A DNA stretch of 64,000 nt from Bacteroidota bacterium (GTDB taxonomy: Bacteria > Bacteroidota > Bacteroidia > B-17B0 > Aurantibacillaceae). This document shows positions 26,924 to 34,948 of this stretch, piece by piece. Position numbers and translations under genes: made by a program. Below the pieces are notes generated by a model. The model made no database searches. It saw nothing but the letters and a program-made list of their open reading frames with translations, and was not told the DNA's origin. Location of the stretch: NCBI GenBank assembly GCA_021323535.1, contig JAJONO010000001.1, forward strand, positions 79,535 through 143,534. The letters are read 5' to 3'. The stretch's first letter is position 1, and the number at the start of each line of letters is the position of its first letter.

Positions 26924-29089
26924 ATGAGTTTAAAGGCCCCCATTACTCTTTTACTGATTCTTGCATGCGTTATTCTATCCGCGCAAAAGACTGTTGTTGA
27001 CTCTCTCGAAAATTCTCTCAGAAAAACCCGGCATGATACGTCAAAGGCCCGCACGCTCCTGGTGCTTTCACGTTATCTGTATGGAAAAGATGGCCGACGG
27101 GCGCTCGATCGGTCAAAAGAAGCGTTGCTTATAAGCCTCGCTGAAAAAAATAATGACCTTATTCACGATTCTTATATTCAGGTAGGAAGCTCCTTTAGTT
27201 CCATTTCACAAAGTGATTCCGCTATCCGTTATTTTGAAAGAGCACTCGAAATTGCTCAGAAACAAAACAACCTGTATCGCCTTGGGAGATGTTACAATAA
27301 TCTGGGCAACGAATATTACACCCTTGGTAATCTCAAGAAAACACTGGATTGCTACCTGAACGCTGCAAAAATGTCGGAGAAGGCTGACCATAAGGTTGGA
27401 CTCTGCAACATTTATAACAACATCGGGCTGGTGAACGTTGATCTTCATAATTACAAAGCCGCTTTCGATTATTATACTAAAGCGCGCGAGATCGCCGAAA
27501 CATTAAAGGACGTACAACTTATCACCATGGTTCTTACCAACACAGCCGAAATGTATGTTCTTACCAATCGCCCTGATACAGCATTGGTGCTTCTTGCACG
27601 TGGCCTCAGATTTGCCGAAGAACAGGGTGATCTCATTGCCATGGCTAATCTCAATAATGGAATGGGAAGAATGTACAGGTCGTTGAAAAAATTTGACGAG
27701 GCCGAAAAACATTTCGAACGTTCTATTAAATACTCGCTGGAAGCCGGAGATGAATTGACCAGCGCTTTAACCTATAATTCGCTCAGTATTGTGTACAGGG
27801 CAAAAAAACAATTTGATCGCGCCCTTGAAATGATCAATAAAGCCATGGTCATTGCAGAAAAGTACAGGGCATTGGAAGCGCAGCTTGTCATTTACGGAAA
27901 CAAAGCTGAAGTAATGTTTGAAAAAGGCGATTATAAACAAGCCTATGAATGTGAAAGAAAATATGTTGAGCTCAATGATTCGTTAATGAACAGCAACGGA
28001 CTTGAGCAACTCAACGAACTCCAGGCAAAATACGACAGCGAAAAAAGAGAAAACGAAATAAAACTTCTTAATAAAGAGAACGAGTTAAACGAAACCGAAC
28101 TTAATAAACAGAAACAAAGATTGTGGTTTCTTGTTATTGTAGTGGGCCTGGTGACTTTGATAGCTCTTTTTGTATACAGGAATTACAAAGAAAAACAAAA
28201 AGCGAATCATCTTCTTGAATCAAAGAACTCGGAAATAAAACAGCAAAAGGAACTGGTAGAAAAACAAAAAGAAATTGTTGAAGAAAAACAAAAGGAAATT
28301 GTGGACTCTATCAATTACGCCAAACGTATACAACACACTTTATTGGCGAACGACCAATTATTAAAAAAACATTTACCAGAATATTTTATTCTATTTGATC
28401 CTAAAGATATTGTAAGCGGAGATTTTTACTGGGCCGCTGAAGCAGAACGAAGTTCGCTTCAGGGCCAGCATGACTATAAACAATCGGCTATAGACCATAA
28501 ACTATTTTACCTCGCCGTATGCGATTCCACCGGCCACGGTGTTCCGGGAGCTTTTATGAGTTTACTCAACATTGGTTTTCTGAGCGAAGCCATTAACGAA
28601 AAAGGAATTCATGAACCGCACAAAGTTTTTGATTACGCGCGAACGCGATTATCGGACAGTATAAGCAGAGAAGGGCAACGCGACGGGTTTGACGGAATTC
28701 TTCTTGAGATTATAAAAAAAGAAAACGGCATCACGTTGAATTACGCTTCTGCTAATAATTTACCCGTTCTTATTTCTAATGGCAGAATGCGGGATTTAAA
28801 AAAAGATAAAATGCCGGTTGGCAGAAGTGAAAATGAAAGTCCGTTCTCGTTATATTCCGTAGATGTAGAAAAAGGAGATACGCTGTATCTTTACACAGAT
28901 GGTTATGCCGATCAGTTTGGCGGAAGTAAAGGAAAGAAATTCAAATACAGGCAACTGAACGATCTTCTTCTCGAAATAAACCGCGAACCCATGGCGGAAC
29001 AAAAACGTATTCTAAAACAAAAATTTACAGAATGGAAGGGCCCTCTTGAGCAGGTAGACGACGTGTGTATAATAGGAATCCGTTTCTGA
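26924..29089 (+). CDS. TPR - transmembrane - SpoIIE (PP2C) phosphatase 1
   Basis: 721 residues. A signal sequence (1-20) leads to a periplasmic TPR array (about 35-350, e.g. GRCYNNLGNEYYTLGNL). A transmembrane helix (about 400-417) and a coiled coil (420-460) lead to DSINYAKRIQHTLLA. A SpoIIE-type PP2C phosphatase domain follows (about 485-721) with DIVSGDFYWA, CDSTGHGVPGAFMSLL and TDGYADQFGG. The metal-binding aspartates are present. A sensor of this shape reads a periplasmic signal and dephosphorylates a Ser/Thr target such as an anti-sigma antagonist. Three paralogues occur in the window (39535, 52522 and 56580). A 20-residue insert follows DFYWA. Confidence 0.92.
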   Translation: MSLKAPITLLLILACVILSAQKTVVDSLENSLRKTRHDTSKARTLLVLSRYLYGKDGRRALDRSKEALLISLAEKNNDLIHDSYIQVGSSFSSISQSDSAIRYFERALEIAQKQNNLYRLGRCYNNLGNEYYTLGNLKKTLDCYLNAAKMSEKADHKVGLCNIYNNIGLVNVDLHNYKAAFDYYTKAREIAETLKDVQLITMVLTNTAEMYVLTNRPDTALVLLARGLRFAEEQGDLIAMANLNNGMGRMYRSLKKFDEAEKHFERSIKYSLEAGDELTSALTYNSLSIVYRAKKQFDRALEMINKAMVIAEKYRALEAQLVIYGNKAEVMFEKGDYKQAYECERKYVELNDSLMNSNGLEQLNELQAKYDSEKRENEIKLLNKENELNETELNKQKQRLWFLVIVVGLVTLIALFVYRNYKEKQKANHLLESKNSEIKQQKELVEKQKEIVEEKQKEIVDSINYAKRIQHTLLANDQLLKKHLPEYFILFDPKDIVSGDFYWAAEAERSSLQGQHDYKQSAIDHKLFYLAVCDSTGHGVPGAFMSLLNIGFLSEAINEKGIHEPHKVFDYARTRLSDSISREGQRDGFDGILLEIIKKENGITLNYASANNLPVLISNGRMRDLKKDKMPVGRSENESPFSLYSVDVEKGDTLYLYTDGYADQFGGSKGKKFKYRQLNDLLLEINREPMAEQKRILKQKFTEWKGPLEQVDDVCIIGIRF

Positions 29090-29127
29090 TGAGCCTTTAA
29101 AATACTAAACATATAAAACATAACAAC

Positions 29128-29235
29128 ATGAAAGCAAAAACAATCCTTATCCTGACCCTTTCAGTATTCACTTTATCGCTGTTAACTACTTCCTGTAAAT
29201 CGCACGAACCTTGCCCGGCCTACAAGAACAGGTAA
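29128..29235 (+). CDS. Micro-lipoprotein with SCKSHExCPAYK motif, 35 aa
   Basis: Too short for the track. It starts at the ATG at 29128 and encodes a signal peptide with lipobox LTTSC, leaving a mature lipopeptide of 13 residues, CKSHEPCPAYKNR. A sister gene at 34715-34825 on the other strand ends CKSHELCPAYKHKNQ. Shared residues in two distant loci support real coding. The product would be a lipid-anchored peptide with two cysteines. It lies 38 bp after the SpoIIE gene. Function unknown. Confidence 0.75.
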   Translation: MKAKTILILTLSVFTLSLLTTSCKSHEPCPAYKNR

Positions 29236-29326
29236 TTGGAGATAATTGTGCCGTTGGAATACGGCCAGAAAAATGTTACAAAATTGTTATTTACAACTGA
29301 AGTGCCTTCAGCGTGTAATTATTTTT

Positions 29327-29800
29327 ATGAAAAAAATTATTTTTCTGCAACTTTTCTTTTATCCTGTCCTTCTGTTTTCACAGGTGAAGTTTACCGTAAA
29401 CGAAACCAATTACAGCGTTGAAGGCACAAAAATTTATGACCATCGCTCCTACTCCAGAACCGAAGCATACCTTGAGACAACCAACGACAGCATCGTTTAT
29501 CATGAAATTGTATGGGAAGAAAAAGATGTTGCCGTTTCTGAAGCGCGGACCTATAAAAGAATGAGCTTTGCAAAAAAAGATTGTAAAAAGCCTAAATCCG
29601 TTGACATCACTGAACTCCCTGAGAAAAAATCTTCGTCCTATCTTCTTTCCGTATTTTTTAAATCAGGCATTCAGATCTGGATGCTTCATGCAAAGGGTAT
29701 CAAACCTGTGGTCAACAGGAAAAGTATCGATTTCCAGGCGAAATTCGACTCGAAGGAAACAGTTGATAAACTCGTTGACGATTACTTTAAGAAGAAATAG
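29327..29800 (+). CDS. Secreted protein of unknown function, about 157 aa
   Basis: I place the start at the ATG at 29327, giving MKKIIFLQLFFYPVLLFSQ, a clean signal peptide. The track start at 29246 is TTG and adds a non-signal stretch. The mature part is beta-rich and charged (FTVNETNYSVEGTKIYDH, IVYHEIVWEEKDVAV) with a lysine-rich C-terminus. No family recognised. It may be co-transcribed with the micro-lipoprotein. Confidence 0.7.
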   Translation: MKKIIFLQLFFYPVLLFSQVKFTVNETNYSVEGTKIYDHRSYSRTEAYLETTNDSIVYHEIVWEEKDVAVSEARTYKRMSFAKKDCKKPKSVDITELPEKKSSSYLLSVFFKSGIQIWMLHAKGIKPVVNRKSIDFQAKFDSKETVDKLVDDYFKKK

Positions 29801-29927
29801 ATTGTCTTTTCTGTATTCCTTTCCTTAATAGCACAGACCATAAAGAATAAAACTTTGTAACCTTTTTCATTTCCCTTCATTTATATCTTTAAAGTTCTTT
29901 TTATTAATCTAAAAAAAGGAGGAGAAG

Positions 29928-30794
29928 ATGAGACTATTAACTTATTTGGGAATTGGAATTCTTTGCTTTGGAATTCATTCTTTTACCAACGCACCAACAG
30001 AAGCCATGTCGTTGAAAGATGCGCTGGCAAAAGGATTAGTGAAGTTAAACGTCACAGGGCTTGGCGGCCATTCGGGCGAATGTATTGAAGCAGGTTTTCA
30101 GAATGTGAGCGCTAAAAAAGTATCGGTGAAAATAGAACCCGGACTTGTGTTTAAACCAGAGGACCCGGGAATGCAGGACATTCTTGTTGTGAAAGAACAG
30201 ATCATTGTACTTAACGGAAAAGCTTCTAAGAAAAGTAACCTCCTTGGTTTTTGTTGCATCTCCAGCAATCGCTCACCTAAAAAAGGAACAAAATTTACAG
30301 TAGCCAAAGAAGTGGATCCAAAGCTGGTTGATATTGCCAGACATATCAACAAAAATAAATACAGCGAAGATGCCATGCAAAATGCGGTTTGGAGTGTTTC
30401 CGACAACCAGGAGGTATCAGAGATCTATGACGAAGTTCCTGAAACCGTAAAACCATTAAGAGAAGAAGTATGCAGGTTAACCGGACAAAAAAACGATTGG
30501 TTCAACCGACAAGTGAACCGAAGTATTGACGAAGAAGGTTACATTCAAAGCGAACCAACAAAAATTGATGGTAATCTTGTCATTGACATTGATAAACCAA
30601 CTTCCATTTATCAGACAGTTTATAAAGAGAACGGAGAAGTGGCCTGGGCGCCCGAAAAAGCGCTGGACATTAATTTCACAGGAAAGATCTCTATGAAATT
30701 CAATATCACCATTCGTGGCTGGGCCAAAGGGAAATACTATGTAAAAATTACCAGGCCCGGAAAAGAATTACTAAAACAGGATTTTACTGTGTAA
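29928..30794 (+). CDS. Secreted protein of unknown function, 288 aa, with strong SD
   Basis: A signal peptide (about 1-24) is followed by a beta-rich region (about 35-120) with a Cys pair in GFCCISSN, a helical segment around DAMQNAVWSVSDNQ, and a C-terminal beta domain (about 200-288) ending KQDFTV. The AMQNAVWSVSD helix resembles a motif in several secreted adhesin-like proteins, but I cannot assign a family. The start is preceded by AAGGAGGAGAAG, a strong Shine-Dalgarno. That is unusual here because most genes in this window lack one. Confidence 0.7.
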   Translation: MRLLTYLGIGILCFGIHSFTNAPTEAMSLKDALAKGLVKLNVTGLGGHSGECIEAGFQNVSAKKVSVKIEPGLVFKPEDPGMQDILVVKEQIIVLNGKASKKSNLLGFCCISSNRSPKKGTKFTVAKEVDPKLVDIARHINKNKYSEDAMQNAVWSVSDNQEVSEIYDEVPETVKPLREEVCRLTGQKNDWFNRQVNRSIDEEGYIQSEPTKIDGNLVIDIDKPTSIYQTVYKENGEVAWAPEKALDINFTGKISMKFNITIRGWAKGKYYVKITRPGKELLKQDFTV

Positions 30795-30802
30795 AAGAAT
30801 TT

Positions 30803-30827
30803 GCCGCATGTTGTTATGACGTGCGGC
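30803..30827. terminator. Hairpin between convergent genes
   Basis: GCCGCA and TGCGGC pair over a 13-nt gap just between the 3' ends of 29928-30794 (+) and 30827-32365 (-). T-rich sequence follows on the plus side. It is weak and listed as a possible bidirectional terminator. Confidence 0.4.
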
Positions 30828-32365
30828 TAACTTTTAACCGAACTTGTTTTATTTACCACTTTCTTTATGACATCGTCTAATTCTATTGCAGAATTTTCCA
30901 CGTACCTGATAATATCCCTGTTAATTTCCGCCGATGCATCTTCATGGTTAAAAAGCTGTATCAGGCCAAGAATCCGCGCCAATGGCGCCCTTACCTGGTG
31001 AGACTGAATATTAGCAATATCCGACATTATCTTTTTATGTTCTTTAGAGTTTAATTTGTAAATCCTGTATAAAAGAAAAATAATTATTAATAATATTGTA
31101 ATTCCAAAAAGGTAAATAACCCGTTCCTTCATACGATTAGTGGCCTGCAGTTTTTCAATCTCAATTTGCTGATCTTTTAAAGTTATATTCTTATTTTTTA
31201 ATTCAAGTTCCCGCTGTGTTTCCAGGTTAATTATTTTTGTTTTGGTTTCAAGAGAAAAAATAGAGTCTCTTGCCGAAACATATTCTTTATGCATCTCGAA
31301 AGCGTTTTTATAATCGCCCAAAAGTGTGTAGGTATCTGTCAGGTATTTTGAGAACTCCACAAAGGGTCCTCTAAAATTTATTTCCGAACAAATTAAAGTC
31401 GCTTCCTTCAGATATTGAACTGCTTTTAAAAGATTCTCATTTCTTTCTTCAGTACCTGATGCCTCCTTCGCTATTAAAAAATAAATCTCTCCAATATTAC
31501 CCGAGTTAATGGCAATACTTCTTTTATCATCAATATCTTTACTTATCTTCAAGGCTCTTGAATGATATTCGAGTGATTTCTGAAAATCTTTAAGAAGCGA
31601 GTACGTATTTCCAATATTTGAAAGATTAATTTGTACAGAGTTCATTTCCCCGAAGCTCTCATTGATCTTTAAGGCGGCGGTATGATGCTCCAGGGCCTTC
31701 ATAAAATTACCCTGCTCATTGTAAATGATCCCTTGGTTTCCGAGACTCCTGGCCATTCCTCTTTTATTATTGCTTACTTTATAATATCCATAAGCTTTTG
31801 AATAATATAAAAGTGTTTTAGCATGATCTTTTTGCTCAAGATAACATGTACCGATATTTTCGAGAACTATTGCCGCCTGCTGAAAGTTTTGCAGGTGTTC
31901 ATATACAGACAAGGCTTTAAAGCCATACTCCAGCGCTTTTACATAATTACTTTTAGCGAGGTATAACTGGCTCATATTTGCAAGAACACCAGCGTTACCG
32001 GATTGATCCCCTAATTCAGAATAGATCTTCATGGCCTCTGTGTTATGAAACACGGCTTTATCGTAATCGCACTTCCTGTTATAGTTAAGGCCCAGGCAAG
32101 CATTCGCAGAAGCAATTCCTCGTCTCCATTTAATTTTAGAAGATGAGCTTTCTGCTTCCAGTCCATATTTAATTCCTTCATCAGGATTTATCAAGGAATA
32201 ACTGAAAGATAATTCTTCCAGTATGCTTATTTTGTTTGTATCAATTTCAGCAAATTGCAGAAGCCTGTCTTTGAGTGAATCGATTCTTAACTGATTTCTG
32301 TTCACCTGGGAACTACACAGAAGAGAAATGAGAACGAAAAAACAAGAAAAACCTGACTTTATCAT
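30827..32365 (-). CDS. TPR membrane protein ending in a HisKA domain without ATPase
   Basis: About 512 residues. A signal sequence (about 1-22) is followed by at least six TPR units (about 40-370, e.g. GNAGVLANMSQLYLAKSNYVKALEYG, split across units), a coiled coil, a transmembrane helix (about 405-425) and a final HisKA-like helical pair with SHQVRAPLARILGLIQLF. His456 matches the phospho-acceptor position. The protein stops about 55 residues later, so the HATPase is absent. The next gene begins on the other strand, so nothing was split off. I chose the ATG at 32365 because the -7 box TAACTTTG lies inside the longer track ORF. Confidence 0.85.
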   Translation of the reverse strand: MIKSGFSCFFVLISLLCSSQVNRNQLRIDSLKDRLLQFAEIDTNKISILEELSFSYSLINPDEGIKYGLEAESSSSKIKWRRGIASANACLGLNYNRKCDYDKAVFHNTEAMKIYSELGDQSGNAGVLANMSQLYLAKSNYVKALEYGFKALSVYEHLQNFQQAAIVLENIGTCYLEQKDHAKTLLYYSKAYGYYKVSNNKRGMARSLGNQGIIYNEQGNFMKALEHHTAALKINESFGEMNSVQINLSNIGNTYSLLKDFQKSLEYHSRALKISKDIDDKRSIAINSGNIGEIYFLIAKEASGTEERNENLLKAVQYLKEATLICSEINFRGPFVEFSKYLTDTYTLLGDYKNAFEMHKEYVSARDSIFSLETKTKIINLETQRELELKNKNITLKDQQIEIEKLQATNRMKERVIYLFGITILLIIIFLLYRIYKLNSKEHKKIMSDIANIQSHQVRAPLARILGLIQLFNHEDASAEINRDIIRYVENSAIELDDVIKKVVNKTSSVKS

Positions 32366-32383
32366 TGTTGAATAATCTAAGAT

Positions 32384-32452
32384 CAAAGTTATCTCTAATT
32401 TAAAAAACAGGCATACAGAAATCGGTCGAAATCCATCACGTGTAAGATTTTT
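32384..32452 (-). promoter_or_regulatory. CTTACA-type promoter, site E (for the TPR-HisKA gene)
   Basis: On the minus strand AAAAAATCTTACACG (CTTACA complement at 32441-32446) lies exactly 55 bp upstream of TAACTTTG (32384-32391), a perfect TAnnTTTG -7 box. This is the best -7 match among the five sites and fixes the start codon at 32365. Confidence 0.65.
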
Positions 32453-32622
32453 TCGAAAACTGAAACAGGAAAAAATATTCGGCGAATTATTTTTGCGTTA
32501 AATAACAAAAATAGAGGTTGGAAAATAAAAAACAGCAGAGTCAACCGCTATGCTTTTATTAAAACGGAACCAGAGAGAAACTTATTTTCGTTGAAGAATA
32601 CTCAATTAAAACTGGTTATTCA

Positions 32623-33387
32623 TTAGAATACAATCTTTTTATTGAATACATTTTTGTTGTCTGAGACCCTGAGATTATAAATCCCGGTCGGAACATCACT
32701 CAAATCGACTTCCAGTTGCGGGTCAGTTGAGCTTTCTTTCTTGTAGATAGTTCGTCCTTCCATTGATATAACTTCAACTATAAAAGATGATTTATCATTT
32801 GTTTGTTGTATGGTCAGCTTCTTAATATTACTCCCGTCATGTAGTATCTTATAGCAATCATTCATTACACTTTCTGTTTTAATAGAAGTAGCAAGTCCGG
32901 TTGATACATTAATATCATCGAGATAAAACCTGAGATTATTATAAGAACTCGAATAATTTAAAACGTGGAAGTTGACGCTGTAATTACTTCCGGAATATCC
33001 TGCAGGGATATTTATCGAGTAAAAATTCCACGCGCTTACATTCGTAAAGGTTCCAAGTGATAGATCCGGATTTCCGTTTTGATAAAGATCAACTTCAATA
33101 GAGAACGATAAAAAACTATATGGGTTATAACTATTCATCTGGAAAGAAACATTTTTGGAACCTGCCGGCAATGTAAAATAAGGGGATTCAAGGTTCTCGT
33201 TTATTTCCATAGATAACATTCCTGCTCCTGCATAGGGTACTTTCCCGTTTTCAGAACCTGTTACTGTCCCTTCATTGTACCATCCGGTAAGAGGGCCCTC
33301 AAAATCCTGTGAAATGAGTGTTTGCGCGTTTATATGTAATACAAAAACCGAAAACAATATTATTAGAATAGCACCTGCTTTTTTCAT
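32623..33387 (-). CDS. T9SS-secreted protein with jelly-roll domain
   Basis: I use the Met at 33387 (MKKAGAILIILFSVFVLHINAQ), which gives a proper signal peptide. The track start 60 bp upstream does not. The mature part opens with SQDFEGPLTGWYN, the typical first strand of a choice-of-anchor or carbohydrate-binding-like beta sandwich (about 25-165). After a linker comes a type IX sorting domain (about 185-254) with YKILHDGSNIKK, SMEGRTIYKK, VPTGIYNLRV and the final KKIVF. It would be exported through the outer membrane and anchored or released at the cell surface. Confidence 0.85.
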   Translation of the reverse strand: MKKAGAILIILFSVFVLHINAQTLISQDFEGPLTGWYNEGTVTGSENGKVPYAGAGMLSMEINENLESPYFTLPAGSKNVSFQMNSYNPYSFLSFSIEVDLYQNGNPDLSLGTFTNVSAWNFYSINIPAGYSGSNYSVNFHVLNYSSSYNNLRFYLDDINVSTGLATSIKTESVMNDCYKILHDGSNIKKLTIQQTNDKSSFIVEVISMEGRTIYKKESSTDPQLEVDLSDVPTGIYNLRVSDNKNVFNKKIVF

Positions 33388-33481
33388 TTGGTAAATTGGT
33401 TTTATTATTACGCTAAAATATAGTTTTATCGCGAATATCATTACCATAGGGAACGTTTTTCACGCAAAAAACAATTCATTA

Positions 33482-33515
33482 AAAAAGAAAACACAGAGGA
33501 CCCCCCTGTGTTTTT
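33482..33515 (-). terminator. Terminator of the collagen-like lipoprotein operon
   Basis: On the minus strand AAAACACAG and CTGTGTTTT form a 9-bp stem closed by a G-rich loop, followed by TTTTCTTTTTT. It lies 31 bp beyond the stop at 33546. Confidence 0.75.
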
Positions 33516-33545
33516 GTTAAAACAGAACAGAGAACAAAGCTATTA

Positions 33546-34718
33546 TCAGTTAAAAATACTATCCTCTAAAGGCTTGGTTACGATCTCAGGCTTTGGTCCA
33601 CTACGTCCCGATCTTCCGGCGTGACCCTGGTGTCCATCAGACGCTTTTTTACTACCACTACCGTTATTACCTCCGTGATAACCACCGCTCCCACCCGATC
33701 CGGGATAACCTGCATGTCCGCCACTATTATCAAATTTGATATTCACATTTGCAATATTTACACTTGGGTCCACAAACACTTTAAGTGTTCCGCCGTTGCC
33801 CCCACTACCACCGTTGCCTCCATTGCCACCAACGCCTCCTGAACATTTAGAGATAATTGTTCCTCCTTTCTGAACCTTTCCACCATCGCGTCCCATTCCT
33901 CCGGTACCGCCATATCCGCCATGTCCGCCGGAAGCATACACAGTAAGAGATGCTGCCGATGAAAGATCCAGATAACTGAATTTGATTTCACCGGTGCTTT
34001 CATTCACACATTTTACAATCACCACATCTTTGTTCATTTGTTTTTGTTGAGTTTTTTTAATGTAGACGGTTACATCCGGACCATCCTGTCCGTCGCCGCC
34101 ATCACCGGCGTCGCCACCCTGTTGGCCGTCTGTACATTGGGTATCTCCGCTACTTCCTGTAAATCCATGGGCACCGGTATGACCATGATCCCCCGGCTTG
34201 CCACCAAATCCTGTCCATGAAGATTTATTTGCAAAAAGATCAAGTGTAAAAGTGGTGTCAATTCCAGCTTTTAATTTATATACAGCATGTATTTTTACCT
34301 TACCGCTTGGGCACTGAGAAATTTTATCGCTTACTGATAATGTATTCTGATTAATAGCAGCTCCATCAGCAGTAATGTCAAAATCTTCCCACTTCACAAC
34401 GCCATCTTTTTCGGGATAATACGGATATTTTTTTCCAAGGGAATCAGTAAGAGTTACTTTAAGATTGAGAATGCGCTTACTTCCGTAGGTAACAAAGCCA
34501 GGCTCAGGACAGGTTACAAGAAGTCCGCTTACCTTACGTGGAGTAAAACGTGCTTTTTCCTTCGCCAACTTTTTTTCTTCCTTCTTTTCTTTCATCTTTT
34601 CAATACCCAACACAATTAATACACAGGAAGAAAATGAAAAACAGATACACAGAAGTAAAACTGCCTTCCCTACTCTTTTAAAAAAATTATTTTTTATACT
34701 GTACATTTTCATAATCAT
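33546..34718 (-). CDS. Lipoprotein with collagen-like glycine-rich repeats
   Basis: 390 residues. The N-terminal signal ends in lipobox SFSSC (Cys at about residue 32). A charged helix (KMKEKKEEKKLAKEK) follows, then a beta domain (about 60-165) with CPEPGFVTYGSKRILNLKV. Three Gly-rich blocks come next (about 170-215, 262-310 and 330-375) with GxxG and GGxGG periodicity such as GGNGGNGGSGGNGG. Between them are short beta segments (PDVTVYIKK, TLKVFVDPS). The Gly blocks could form collagen-like or polyproline-II bundles. The start ATG overlaps the stop of the upstream micro-lipoprotein gene (ATGA). Confidence 0.8.
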   Translation of the reverse strand: MIMKMYSIKNNFFKRVGKAVLLLCICFSFSSCVLIVLGIEKMKEKKEEKKLAKEKARFTPRKVSGLLVTCPEPGFVTYGSKRILNLKVTLTDSLGKKYPYYPEKDGVVKWEDFDITADGAAINQNTLSVSDKISQCPSGKVKIHAVYKLKAGIDTTFTLDLFANKSSWTGFGGKPGDHGHTGAHGFTGSSGDTQCTDGQQGGDAGDGGDGQDGPDVTVYIKKTQQKQMNKDVVIVKCVNESTGEIKFSYLDLSSAASLTVYASGGHGGYGGTGGMGRDGGKVQKGGTIISKCSGGVGGNGGNGGSGGNGGTLKVFVDPSVNIANVNIKFDNSGGHAGYPGSGGSGGYHGGNNGSGSKKASDGHQGHAGRSGRSGPKPEIVTKPLEDSIFN

Positions 34719-34825
34719 TGATTTTTGTGTTTATAAGCAGGACAAAGTTCATGAGACTTGCAGGAAGACATGCCGCAAGCAATAAGCAAAGTCAGAATGA
34801 CTACGATAAAAAATTTTGATTTCAT
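34715..34825 (-). CDS. Micro-lipoprotein with SCKSHExCPAYK motif, 36 aa (sister copy)
   Basis: Missing from the track because of length. From the ATG at 34825 it encodes a signal peptide with lipobox GMSSC, then CKSHELCPAYKHKNQ. It shares SCKSHE-CPAYK with the gene at 29128-29235. Its TGA overlaps the ATG of the collagen-like lipoprotein (4-bp ATGA), which indicates translational coupling. The mature product is a 15-residue lipopeptide with two Cys. Function unknown. Confidence 0.78.
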   Translation of the reverse strand: MKSKFFIVVILTLLIACGMSSCKSHELCPAYKHKNQ

Positions 34826-34948
34826 CTTGTTTGGTTTAATAAGGCTAAATTATTATTTGGGACTGGTGATACCTCGCCGTTTACAAGGATTATTACACAT
34901 TTTATCAGAGCAGTCCCCCGGTATAACATAATTATTACATTTGTGTAA

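Noticed and set aside
29246-29326. TTG start for the secreted protein at 29327
   Set aside because: The added 27 residues are not signal-like and the ATG at 29327 begins a clean signal peptide.
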